Positions 50,361 through 62,860 of a stretch of DNA of 64,000 nucleotides are shown here, in pieces. A program made the position numbers and the translations under genes. Source of the DNA: Lottia gigantea (taxonomy: Eukaryota; Mollusca; Gastropoda; Lottiidae); NCBI RefSeq assembly GCF_000327385.1, contig NW_008708986.1:2203559-2267558 (forward strand), given 5' to 3'. The notes under the pieces were generated by a model that ran no database searches, was not told the origin of the DNA, and saw only the letters and a list, made by a program, of their open reading frames with translations. Numbering within the stretch: the first letter of the stretch is position 1; the number at the start of each line of letters is the position of its first letter.

Positions 50361-52029
50361 TTGCGTTGAATAGACTCCTTTCAATTCTTATGAATACTAC
50401 AGACAGTTGTTGCTTTTGATTCCACCCAATTAACGTCAACTCAGCTCTTCAATTTTTTTTTTCAAATGTAGACGTAGATCTAGTAGGCTAGCTAATGCCT
50501 CTAAAAGGACAAATATGGCCATTGTGGTCTGTATTCTGTTTACATGGAAGAGTTACTGTGAGAACTGTGTTGAACTGTTTTTTTGTCTAGACTTGTCACA
50601 TTAATTGAATTGATTTTTATTGCAATTATCGGAGGTGATACAGGTATATCTACATGGAATTAATTGAAAAATAAAAAAAACATTCATAGGACTTTGGCCA
50701 AATGCAGTCTTCATCATTTAATCATATTAATAACACATTGACACCCTTGAAGATAATCCTAAAATGAAATTAAAAAAACATGATTCCTCTTAAAATTCAA
50801 ATTGAAATTTATTGATATATGATACTGGTTGCAATTTAGCAAGCCATTTAAGGAACTTGGGACTTTTTTGGGAGTGTATATGAGTCAAGTATTATATAAA
50901 CTATTGTCTGAGCAAAGCAAAATGTTTTTTAAAATTTTTTTATACTTTTGAAGACAATTAGAATGTGAGCCTCGAAATAGTACTATTTGTCTAAGAATGT
51001 CTTTCAGTTGATAAAAATGAAATTTTTTGTACTGTAAGTTTATATTATGTTTATTAGTTTATTGAAAAGAAACACATTTTTCCCTCCTAAGAATTTCAAC
51101 CAAAACAGACAGTATTTGAAGGCATACCCATTATTGTCGGCTCATGTTTATATTTTTATCAATGCAGACGTTCTTATTCTAACAGTACTATTAGCCAACA
51201 CGGTTTTTCGTATTAACCAATTAATCTGCATCAGGACAGAGCTATTCCATCCTGATATATCACATCAATTACACTTTCATAAGATGATGTTTTATCCTAT
51301 CCAGTTAAATAACAATTAATTAAAAGTTTGTTAACCCTTATAAACTGACCAGAATTTTCAACTACCAGCTGTGTTAAAACCGGATTGAGAGATACTTCTA
51401 TTGGAATAATAATGATGTGACAAGTGGATCAAGCAGAATAACAACTAAGATAATCAAGGTTAAACCTAGCTGTTTCCATTTTAACTCAAAATAACTAGTC
51501 AAATTGTTACATGATCTGCATGTTCCAATATCATTTTGAAAAAGAAATTCAAAGAACCTATAGTTCTAAATTTATTTAATCAAAACATTTTTTGGGAAAA
51601 TCAAAAGGTTTGGCAAAATAAAGACCTTTCATTTTCAAGTAAATATACATGAAGCTATGATATCATTCCAGAAAATAAAGTTGATTGTGTATCAAGATAT
51701 ATCATGAAGATAGGTCTAGAAGACAGTAAAAAGGTCATTCCAACCTAACCTCAAATATACTGTCTAGGATATTTCTACCGACTTTTCCAACTTACTCAGT
51801 AGCTTCAAATGTCGTAACCTATTACACAGTTCAATTAAGAATTGTATTTCTTTTGGGGTGGAAGATGGTGACATAATCCTTTAATATTTGATAAATTTTC
51901 AATAGATTTCTTTTTCTATCAGTGTTTGGTTTTTCTTTTTTTTTTATAGAAAACTCACAGAAAGTTTTTATTTTTATACTTATGATTTATAAGGTTATTC
52001 CTGTTGCTTTGGTTCTCTTTTTTGGAAAT

Positions 52030-52130
52030 CAAAAATTTCCTTGATTGCACCCTGCATGGCGTTGCCCATATTCATTGGCGCACATGGTGCAGAAGTACGA
52101 CGTAAAATCCATTCATTTCATTTCATTTAT
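52030..52130 (+). mobile_element. 5'-truncated SINE copy
   Basis: The segment matches the last 100 bp of the SINE at 43190: GCACCCTGCATGGCGTTGCC, ATTCATTGGCGCACATGGTG, CAGAAGTACGACGTAAAATC, and a tail of CATTCATTTCATTTCATTTA. The tRNA-like head is missing, as is usual for incomplete reverse transcription. Confidence 0.8.
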
Positions 52131-54539
52131 TGGTTCCCTTTTCCAACTTTGAATCAGTGACTCTTTACGCTCATGTTTTAAATCAGATTTTGGACACCAG
52201 AAATTAAATTATCCCTAAGAATACACATAGAGATATTCCAGATCAAATGGTTAAATTTTGCTTTTAAACTTGATTGAACTGCAAAAATATAATTTATATG
52301 CCAATTTAAAACTAAAATTGCAATTTTTACTAACAAAGAAAGATGTAACACAATGTTTGTGAATTGAGATTCTATGACCTTGACATGTTTAAAAGATTTG
52401 GAGCACCACTTTAATCAAAAGCAGTGAGCTTATATTAAGAAATCGAATTTGAATTAAAAGACTGCTGAAAGGTAAAACAGTTCAGTTTCAATTCAATTTA
52501 TATTGACACATCATGTTCAGTGTTGAGATACTCTAAATCACTTCTGGATATTTGGAGCTCAAATCAATATTTGTATTGCTTGTATTGTAAGCTGTATTGT
52601 AAGCTTTTGTGATTTTGTGATGGTTGACCAAACTGCAGGACCAAAGCATCAAAAAATGCACCTAGGAAGTACTAGTAGGGAAAGTTTGGCTTATTGCCAT
52701 TGTTATCATTGAAATATATGAGAAAAAAATTTTGTTTCTCGTTCAAATAGGCAACTAATATAGGAAACATTAAAAAATTCAGCTGCAGTTGTCAATTATT
52801 TGCATCTGTTGTAGGTAATTGCATAGTCTGTGTAACATTGACAATTTATGCAGAAATCAAATGAAAACATTGGATTTCATTTGTATGACCTAGGACAGAA
52901 ATGATTTAAGTGAACCTTTCATTTCACGATTTTTTTGATTTTCAAAATGGAACTCCATTAAGTCCCAAATATCAATGTTTTTTGATGATCCTGTTGCATG
53001 GTTTATAGCTCCAATCACCTAATTATTGGTACAGTTTACAAAAATGTATATTTTTGATCTGTTAAGGTATGTCATATGGTATGTTAGGTATTTTACCTTC
53101 AAGGTATTTAACTCACTGTCACTAGCCTTTTAATCTTCTCATTTGTACCATGACATTTAACATAATGATGATGATTATGAAAATGCTTGTAAGTCTTGCA
53201 AAATTGAGAACAGCTGAGTTATTTCCGATTATGAAGTGTCAGTGCAAATGTAAAATGTTCATTTTCTTTTTTCAGAATTTCATTAAATCATAAATTTTGT
53301 AAGAGAAATTACTCCAGACGATAAAGCAACTCAAATACCTGGTACTGCAAACATAAAACTGAACCAGGATCAAAAGGAGACATAAACTCCTCTAATATAC
53401 ATTGTATCACTTTATAATCTTCTATGCACTGCTGTGAACAATGTTAGAATGATAATAACCCTTCTGTCTTTACAGAAAACATTAATGATGCCATAATTGT
53501 AGCCACGGGATTCACATTTTCATACTTTATTTTGAATAATTAGGAATATGTCTGACAGTGTAAAAATATATTGCCTTCAATATACAGAAGCAGCTAATTA
53601 GGACTATCCTATTCAAGAAATTTGTTATATTTGAACAAGTTCTAAAAAAAGACGAACAATTTTAATTACTTATGGGTTGCTATGATAGTTTAACATGTAC
53701 TTGAATTATAAATGCATATGATTTAAATTTTGAACTACCTATTGAAATTTTAATTCGAATGTGAAGCCTTTTACGATATACTAAGAAATCTGTCAATATT
53801 TGTCCAAAACAAAAGTTTTCTTAATATTCCTTTTTGACTTTTCTGAAAGTGGCATTCAAACCATATAGAGTACACAACATTATTTGAATAAGTATTCGAT
53901 TGATGTCAAAATGACAAAAGTTACTGCAAAAAACATGACTTGGGTTTAAGATGCCCTTAGACTCCTGATGCTTTTAGATTTTGTACATGCTTTAAGTTTA
54001 TTGATTACTTTTCTCAGTTTTTTTTTGGACTGTCATGCAAACCAAGGATTGTTGAAAGAATTGATAAGTATGTATGATGTAGTTTCCCAATTAAGGAAGT
54101 GTTAACTTTTTTCAATAGATGCTCAATACACTCACCAGGTAAATAATTTTACCTTCTAAATTTATGGTTTGCAATTTCATAAGCCAAATTTGAATTTTAT
54201 TCCCAAAAGTTATCTAAATGATATGTTATTCAATGATTAAAAAAATTAATACAGTTACAGAAATGATTTTCATTTATGCGCTTTATACAGTTTAAAGAGC
54301 TGAGCAATTTTCTTGCTTTTCATTGAAAAAAATTACATCAATGACATGCTATTATAGCATTGTATGTCACCACAACAATATTGTGTACTGAGCAACCAGA
54401 GTGATTTTAAACTCTTTATTATATAATTAATGGTTATCAGTTTACCAGAATTTACCTGCTCAGGTATTATAAAATTTAAACAAATTGTAAATCACCTGTT
54501 CTGACCTGAATTTATTACAACCACTCACACTCATACACA

Positions 54540-54800
54540 AACCATCATCACAGGGAAATGAGTATTTGATTGGTCAGTTATTTATAGGTAGGTTAGGTCA
54601 AGTATTTTGATTGGATAATAATATAAGAGAGCCTGAGGGATGTTACACAGCCAACCTATTATGGTTGATGTTGAAAAGAATTGTTGTGCTGCATCAACTT
54701 CTCGTTACCGTGGCTCGACCTAGTGAGGTCATCGTTACTTATCTAATGTATATAGACATTGAAAGAGAGGCTGTTTAGGGTGGATTTAGAGAGTTTTTGG
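54540..54800 (+). promoter_or_regulatory. Candidate promoter and untranslated first exon
   Basis: Two inverted CCAAT boxes (GATTGGTCA near 54577 and GATTGGATA near 54609) stand about 30 bp apart. They are followed within 70 bp by a CpG-richer stretch with a short upstream frame from ATG at 54661 (MVDVEKNCCAASTSRYRGST-stop) and a hairpin GACCT-AGTG-AGGTC near 54717. The arrangement looks like a TATA-less promoter with a 5' leader on the plus strand, possibly for the coding exon at 56530. Inferred only. Confidence 0.3.
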
Positions 54801-56529
54801 CCAGTAAGATTGACCTAGACTAATGGTTCATATTAAGAAAGTTAATGGAAAGAGGTGGTTATTTTCATAGTTTAGTGTGGTATACAGACTGACTTATAGG
54901 TGGCAATATGGTGATGTAGACAAGGTATTAAACCACAGCTGTCAAACTGACAACTCACTCAGTCCAAAGTCTAATATCTACATTCTAAATATAGTGCATA
55001 TGAATATTTATTGATTTAAACTTCATCAGTGAAGGTACATTGATCAGTATTTAGATGTTGATGAAGATAAATTGCGATAAAGGTAAATGTAGGCGGGGTT
55101 CCGTCTCAACTGGTATACTTCATAAAACAATGGATTACTTATATACTGTGACCTTCCAACTCTATTTGAACATGTTCTATGTACCAGTTTGACTGGATGA
55201 CATGTGGATCTATTTGAAAGCGTGGTTGTTTTGAAAAAGTGGTTTAGAAAACAAATGTTTTGCACACAGTTGGATAATTTTATTGATAGTTTGCAGGAAA
55301 GTGTAGTCTATGAGTATGGCTTGTAATATCCAATGTCCAAAATATTTGAAAACATTGGGATCCTGTTAAGAAGTGTTTTAACTGATCTGCATTCTGTGAT
55401 TGTAAGGGATTAAAGCAGTGTCCAAACATATATGTATACTTATCTTAACATTATTCAGCATCAAACCATGAATAACAAAATAATGTGGCTACTTCAATGG
55501 AAATGATTTTTTATCTCAGATAATCTAATATTCGTATGACTTATTTGAATATTCAATAATATAGGTATATATCTTCATTAATTCAATTTGGAAAGTATGT
55601 CAATATCTCAAGAATGAAGGTAAACATAAAAAAAATCTTGACAAGTGAAAGTAGATATCAGTGAACAAAAATTCTCAGAGGACATCAAGATAATCATTTC
55701 ATAATTTGAATAATTTTGGATAAAATATACTGTGACCTGAATAAACTTGAATTTTTTAATAAAAAGTTTATCTTTTGACCACACACTAAGGTAATTCAGT
55801 CAAATTCAAGGACTTAAGGTTTGTGTGACAGTGGAAAATAGTTTTTAGACATTGGTATATTTCTACCAGTTCTTGCTTATGTTTTACATCAAAATTTAAT
55901 TCAGAATTATTTACATTACATTACTATGGAATTATTTATCCTCAATATAATGTGTACTCTTTGAATGGCTTTTCTTTCAAGCCAGGCTTCCAGGAACTTT
56001 GAGTTTAATGAAGACACAACACTCTTGTACTGAGTGCAAAAATGCAATTCAGAGCAGAGAAGGAATAAATCTTGGAAAGTAGTCCACAAGACAGCACAAA
56101 TCAGAAGCTTATCAAATGCTGACAGTGCGACTGTGAGTTATGAGCAATATACATAAGTGACCTCATTTTACCTTATGTGACCTATTTAGATTATGACTGT
56201 TTTAAAACCTATTACCAGTCTGGTCTGATTCAAAACTATTTGATTAAATTCATACTTTAAAATTTACTAGATTGCACTGGCTGTTTACTGACTGCATATG
56301 TTTGAAATTAAACTAACTACCTGTAATTGAAAGAAAGATACATTTGTTGTGGTAAAGTATGGTACTTTATTCTCTTGGATTTTGTGAACAAAAAAGTGGA
56401 AATGAATGAACAAATTGAACATACCTACTAACAAAAGTTTAGAAATCAGAAAAAAACATGTATCCCCATATAACTTAAAAATACCTATGAACTTAGTTGT
56501 TGTGGATAAATCAAAGATTTCATTAACGA

Positions 56530-56686
56530 ATGGTTCGTCAAAAAAAGACAAGCGCAAGCTCTACCAAAATGTTGGATGTGGAAGAAACGAATGGGTCCTA
56601 CCCCGATGATGCTACTTTGTTAATGAGTAGATCTTTGTGGTTGAAACATGAACAGCAATCTTATGAGCAGACTATGCGATTGAAAA
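56530..56686 (+). CDS. Putative first coding exon of an unrecognised gene
   Basis: An ATG at 56530, preceded in frame by TAA at 56524, opens 52 codons ending at a good donor (AAAA|GTAAGG at 56687). The peptide starts MVRQKKTSASSTKMLDVEE and continues with DDATLLMSRSLWLKHEQQSY, an amphipathic stretch with Trp. It looks coding: CpG and GC are above the flanks, composition is balanced, and there is a basic start followed by an acidic segment. The family was not recognised. If real, the gene runs to the right beyond a long intron, and no second exon was identified before 64000. Confidence 0.45.
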
Positions 56687-56749
56687 GTAAGGTCATTTAT
56701 TTTTCTTCTTTATGTCCTGTGTGAATGACGTTAATTTCAGCCTCCTATT

Positions 56750-56850
56750 TCCTTCCCGATCTGACAATTACTCCCCATTTCCTCCCTTGGCAATAATTCC
56801 TCCCATGGTCGTTCAATTCATCCCTTGGGAAGAAATTCCTCCCGTTGAGA
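56750..56850 (+). repeat. Degenerate CTCCC-rich repeat
   Basis: AATTACTCCCC, ATTTCCTCCCTTGG, AATTCCTCCCATGG, AATTCATCCCTTGG and AATTCCTCCCGTTG follow each other at intervals of about 15-30 bp. This is a short pyrimidine-rich tandem array just inside the intron after the putative exon at 56530. Confidence 0.5.
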
Positions 56851-59800
56851 AGCAGTGCTTTACAGTATCCATTATTTTTTATTACTATGCATGTATCCAC
56901 AAATAAGTACTCACATTCTCTCTTCTCAATGACATGCTCAAGCTCATTGCTGATCAATTATTTGAGTTACAAAAAATATTACTCAAATAAACAAAACTGA
57001 CAATACCTAGAATAAAAATAACTTCAAAAATATAGATTGATATATATGATGTTGCTATGATCAGGTGTTCCATTTACTTAAATGGAATACAATATAGAAT
57101 CTTACCAGTGTTTAATGGAATAATTGTAGAACAAATAGAAATATTGAAAAAATATTAACACTGAGGCAATAAAAAATATTGGCAATATGAATATAGCATA
57201 TCACATATTTATATAGTGTGTGGACTTTATAAATCTGAGTAATACAATGTAGACATTCTGTGCTGTCCCATATTTCTCCCTATGAAAAAGATCTTCAAAA
57301 GGTATACAGACTTATGATGTTGCAAAATACTGTGCCATGACATAGACATCATAACATGGAATATGAGTTTGTTTATGTAATATTGACCTTGAAGTTTGAA
57401 TTGTAACAATCAGTGCATGTTATAATACATGTGACAGGTGGCAATTTTATCAGAATGAACTTGATTTTATTTATATTTTATGAGCCATTGACATTATTAT
57501 TTGCAATGGACTTTGAAGTTGAATAGTATGTGGAAGTTAGATTTGCTATTGTACTCAATTTTAACCTTTAGAATATTGTTGACCAACTTTTAAAGATGAG
57601 TTTCCTTATTTTTTAGTGTCAAATAAATAATTGGTATTATTAATTATATAATAAATGTCCATGTATGTACAGTCTGGTATTTTTCCTCATCATTATAATA
57701 CTTTCTATTCAAATAAGTATTAGCATTTTTGTTTTCATAAGGGAACCCAACTTTAAGATTTAATGATCTGATCATAACAATGTATCTGTATCAACATGTT
57801 ACAGACTACCTACCGGCTACACTAAATAATTATAACCAATTTATATAAGCTTATAGTTAATTGATGTGGTATTTATATAAGTATATAATCTTAATTTGGT
57901 GTGATTTCATTATCAATAATGACAACTTCAAACTTGATCAATGAACAGGAGCACTTCATTCAAACATACTTTTATTCCTCCATTGTTTTTTCTTTCACTC
58001 CATTTAATAGGTTATTTACTGCCTAGTGCTATTTGTCACAAACATGGGCAATGTTCTAACCCCTAAGTAAATTTCTATTTAGAATGTCTTGATTGACTTC
58101 TGCAATGAGTAACATTGAGACCATCAAGATCTATTGCTCGAATTATCAAAAAAAAAAAGAAAAAAAAAGACACCTGTCCCATGCGGTGTCATGAAAGACA
58201 TTAAAAAGCCTGTTCCAAAGCCTGCTAATTGTACCCTAGATAGCTGTCATTATTTAAACTGGATGAAATGTACTTATGTTTCGCAAGTATGATAAATTTG
58301 AAAAATCTCCAAAAGATTAGCAAATTTTTTAAAAATTGTCTTAGAAATGGAACTTCAATGAAATATAGGAAGATAAAGTGAGTCGCTTGAAAAATTATCC
58401 TTTAACCATAAATTATCATGCAGAACACTTTAGAATAAGTTAATGATAATAAAGGATACTAAAGTCATCCTTTAGGTTTTGGTTTAAAATCCCTTTGATG
58501 TTATTTATAATACTATTTCAAGCATGTTGGCAGCTTAATTGTTAGGTTAAATAATGGGATTATGGTCTTTTGGTACCTACTTTGTGTGATGTGATGTGAT
58601 TCATATCACTTTAATTCACTCTGTAATTGTGCATACCAGTACATGCTAATAACATTATGTCTTAATTTATGTGTGTGTTGTCACATATTATAATGCTATA
58701 AGGTCTATTTGACCAAGCCTTCAAAAATGCAACAAAATCCTGACACCCTGTCCATCTTAATTGTGACAGAAATTCTCAGCATAATTGGTCTGCCAAAGTT
58801 TGTTGTGAAAATTAGAAGTGGAATGTGGAACCTGTTACAAACATGTAAAATATTTTGTATTGTGATTTGTAGGTATAAATAAATTTCAAGTGTCAACCAC
58901 TAGGTCAAGGGAAAGAATCACTGGTTATTTTCACACTACTGTAGCTCCTGTTTTCAATTTATTTTAAATTCCTGGGATAAATTAGGTTAGAAAGACACCC
59001 TGATTCAAAAATTGTGCTTTAGTGTAATGAACAGTTGCCAAATTATTTGTGAAGTCAAAATCGCAGCTGAACAGCACCAATTGTAACTGAGCCTAAAAAT
59101 GTTGCGGTTTGAATTTCAAAGTTGGAAAATTGAATGGCACATAAAATATACCAGCTTACAATTTTGTAAAGACCAAGATTACGTGCGTATTAATGATTTT
59201 TAAGCTATCATTAAAATTGCCTTTTAAAATTTGAATGTATAATACAATAGTTTACCAGGTTTTTTCAGTTTTAAATTGGGATGGTTAAGGTGTGTTAAAT
59301 GTTTAACATTTTCTTTCTGGTCTAGTGCAACATTGTAAGATGTTAGTTGAAATCAAGATCTGCACACTCTCTTCAACACACCTGGCATTACCTGTGAATT
59401 GTTAGTTGATTAGAGCATTCTGATTTTTAACATAACTGCACTTTCTCAAACTCCCCCTCACATGTATCTGTTATATATAACATGAAAAATAAATTGGGGT
59501 TAAGTTAAAAATTACTTTTAATTGGCATAATTTCAGTCTGCAGTTTCATTTTCAACATTCAGTGCTTAGCAACTAATAAATGTTTATTTCCATCCATATC
59601 AAAAATACTTTGACTTGAAATAGCATCTTGTGAGGCAAGATAACTTATGCCTACCAATTTTTTTTTAATTTATCTCATCCTCTGGAAAGTTAAAATAAAA
59701 AATTGAAAAAGAAACAAATGAAATATTTCTTTAAAATACACAGAAAAACAATGTTTTGAACAATTAGCTTTAGGAAAAATTTTGTAAATATTGTATTTTT

Positions 59801-62250
59801 GTAGGTATTTAGGTGAAAATAAAAATTTAGAAATTGTGTAGTTAATCCATACCTCTTGAAGTAAAATTATTAAGATAAGTAGATCTAAGGAGATATTAGT
59901 GTGATTATAATTGAGATAACTTCTTCTGTTGCTAATGGTACTTGATGATACCCTCCCCCTATTACTAATAACTTCTATAAATTACAGTCATCCAATCTCT
60001 GATAATGACCAGTTAATTCACTGTTATTTCATTCACTAAAACTAACAGGCATTATATAAGTCACGTGACTGAAGTATATCAAATAACTACTGAGCGGGTA
60101 TAAAATACTGTATTTGTTAACAAGGTGATAAAATGATAGAAAGGGGTGGTCATTTACTTAATGTTATCCTTTTGTCCCTAGCTTTGCCTAGTTTATAATA
60201 TACATAGGTTAAGATACATCAGTAACCTCATATCAATTGAAGTATATCTTATACCTTAGTAGATAATGTTACTATTAATAGACGTACTGCACAGCAACAA
60301 GCATGTATTAAACTCTCCCAGCTTTTCATTGGTTAATATTTTATACAAGTTGAAGGTCGTGAATCATTCTCTAATCACGTGATATAAACAATCTCTTGAA
60401 TTACTGTTATATTACAATGTTACATTCAAAATAAAAGTAGGAAACTGGGCATTATTTCATAATCAGAATGATATATGATGTTATTTTTCTTTGCATAAAT
60501 TATAACATTGCGTACACTGCATATTGTTTAAAAAATGTAAAAGTTTCGAATTCTTACTTGAATCTATTCTGAAGTCATATACCCACAACATAAACCCTAG
60601 TTAAATTGATTTGAAAATAGCTTGTTGATAGTTTTCAAAATCATCTGCGATCAAAAATTAATAAAAAAAAATAATAATTATAAAATGCATAAATTATTAT
60701 TCCTAAATGAGTTGTGCATGGTTAATTTAAGTGATGGAACTCTGTGAGTGCATGTTGTGGAAATAAATTTAAAATTCCCTCACAAAGACAATCAATATTG
60801 AAATATGGGAGTTGTTAGGGATGATATTGAGAGGAGCTTGGGTGATTAGAATTTGACCTCACCAAGACTTCATTGTTTCACAATTTGTATAATGATCAGT
60901 CTGGTATAACAAAGGCTATCTATGTTTTCTGTTGACTTTTCATTAGAAATTAAAGGCTGGTATGATCTAAGCTACATAACAGTAAACCTTTGTACTGTTT
61001 AACCCTGACTACATTTTTACCCATAATACATTGTAATGTTTTCATGTAGAAAGAAAGGGGTTATTTTTGTTTCTAATATTTTCAATGGTTTAATGTATAG
61101 GTTGTTGGGTTTTAGTAAGTGATAAATGTGTATTCAGTGATGTAAAAAGTTGTTAAAAGTATTGTGGTAGTGTTTTGAGAGGTGAATTTGACTGAATGAG
61201 GATTAAAATCGAGATACAGGTCGTGTCTAGTCTTGCCCTAGTTTTGGCTCTAGTATCTTAGAGCATGCTTCCTTTATCCACATAAACAATACAGTTGTTA
61301 ACCAAGGCTTGTAACAGGTATGTAATGTTCTGTATAATTTAGGGTATATATTATTTGATCAATGTTTTATTTTTATGGATAATTTCTCATTTTCTATTAA
61401 AACCTCAAACTTTTATCAGCTTGTAACCTGAATTGAAGCCATGTTTGTTTTGTTTGTATTATATGTAATTAAGGTCAAACTAATTAAGGAGATATAGGAA
61501 ATGAGTAATGGAGGAAGGGTTTTATGGCCTGTACCTTGGGGTGTTACTAGCTACTATTATAGCTCCATGTTCATATACCTGAATTGGTAGCTAGTTCATG
61601 TTGAAAAAGAATTTTTGGTAATTAAATGTAAATTTAGGTTGGTATAATTTAATATTTGATTCTAGATTTTTGAAAATTTTTATTTTAGGTCTTTGTCTTC
61701 CAGAAAAAGAAACGTTATAACTTTTTTCTTTCAATTGTTTTGTTTCTTGCATAGAATTATAATAATATACTTCTTTTCATTTTCAAGGGTGAAGGTGTAA
61801 ATTGAAACAAACTTATATAGGAAGTGTTTTAATGATAGGTACCAAGCATAAGATTGGCCAAACAGTTAATCCCCACTCAGCAGAAATAGAAAATAAAGTT
61901 AAGCTTATTACATAAGAGATACACTGTAAATAATAATCATATGACTGGGTGTAAAGTCTAACTATAAAGGGTTATGTAGATAATATAAATATTAATACAC
62001 CTTGTCATTGTTATCATTACTTATCTTCTAGGTCAATCAAATCATCAAAATAATAAACAACTTGAAGTAAATTTCAATAGGTCATATTGACTAGTATTAG
62101 TAAACAGAAGATTGGAAGAGTGAATGTTTTACTTCTGGCCTGTGCAATCTTTCCGCAACGACGGGCGACATTTGGGGGATGCCAGTAGGCCATGGGCCAC
62201 GTAAATGACCATGAATGAATCATGGAAGTAACAATGAGAAACTGCAATTT
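56851..62250. other. Long non-coding stretch
   Basis: No exon was recognised. The DNA is AT-rich with homopolymer A near 58148-58170. The only marked regulatory-looking part is at 60060-60385. It may be a long first intron of the gene suggested by the exon at 56530. Confidence 0.5.
60060..60385. promoter_or_regulatory. Pair of CACGTG palindromes with a TATA box
   Basis: AGTCACGTGACT, a perfect 12-bp palindrome that contains the CLEAR core GTCACGTGAC (60060-60069), lies 30 bp upstream of GGGTATAAAAT (TATAAAA at 60099-60105). A second palindrome, ATCACGTGAT, is at 60373-60382, with ATTGGTTAAT between. This could be a TATA promoter for a plus-strand transcript starting near 60130. The first frame from there is only 21 codons (60133-60198), so a coding product is not evident. 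Confidence 0.35.
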
Positions 62251-62257
62251 TTTCAAA

Positions 62258-62860
62258 AAACGCGTCAAAATTTGTTTGTGAACACAGTAGATACTACAGT
62301 TTTCAACTGATTTTAATGAAATTTGGTGTGATCATTTATATTGATCAGATCTTGGTCAAGTTTGAATTTGACATTCTTTCGATGAACAATTTTAGAGTTA
62401 TTGCCCTTGACTTAGGAAAAACGCGTCAAAATTTGTTTGTGAACACTATAGAGACTACGTTTTTTTAACTGATTTTAATGAAATTGGGTGTGATCATTTA
62501 TATTGATGATATCTTGGTCAAATTTGAATTTGACGATCATTCGATGAACGTTTTTTTGAGTTATTGCCCTTGAATTAGGAAAAATGAGTCAAAATTTGTA
62601 TGTGCACACAAAAGAGACCACAATTTTTATCTGATTTTAATTAAATTTGGTGTGATCATTTATATTGATGAGATCTTGGTCTAGTTCGAATTTGACGATC
62701 TTTTGATGAAGGGTTTTTGAGTTATTGCCCTTGACTTGGAAAAACGTGTTGAAATTCGTTTGTGAACACAATAGAGACTACAGTTTTCAATTGATTTTAA
62801 TGAAATTTGGTGCGATCATGTTTATTGATGTGATAATTTGATGTATTTGGGTTATTGATA
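62258..62860 (+). repeat. Four-copy satellite with a period of about 160 bp
   Basis: A unit starting AAAAACGCGTCAAAATTTG, with CTGATTTTAATGAAATTTGG, GTGATCATTTATATTGAT and GAGTTATTGCCCTTGACTT, repeats four times. Unit marks are at 62264, 62425, 62588 and 62748, giving spacings of 161, 163 and 160 bp. The last copy is partial. GAGTTATTGCCCTTG also occurs alone at about 39672 in a VPS11 intron, so the family is dispersed as well as tandem. Confidence 0.85.

Larger units (their letters stand above)
48201..54539. other. Intergenic DNA with one promoter-like patch and a SINE fragment
   Basis: No coding exon was recognised. The stretch is AT-rich. The only marked departures are the CpG-richer patch at 49740-50360 and a truncated SINE copy at 52030-52130, both listed separately. 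Open frames here are short and do not resemble known families. Confidence 0.6.

Noticed and set aside
51047-51319. Open frame of 90 codons
   Set aside because: No family resemblance, no splice context, and a composition rich in Ile, Phe, Asn and Lys as expected from random AT-rich DNA.
58148-58170. Poly(A) run as the tail of a processed pseudogene
   Set aside because: No gene-like sequence precedes it and no target duplication was seen; it is a simple A-rich run.
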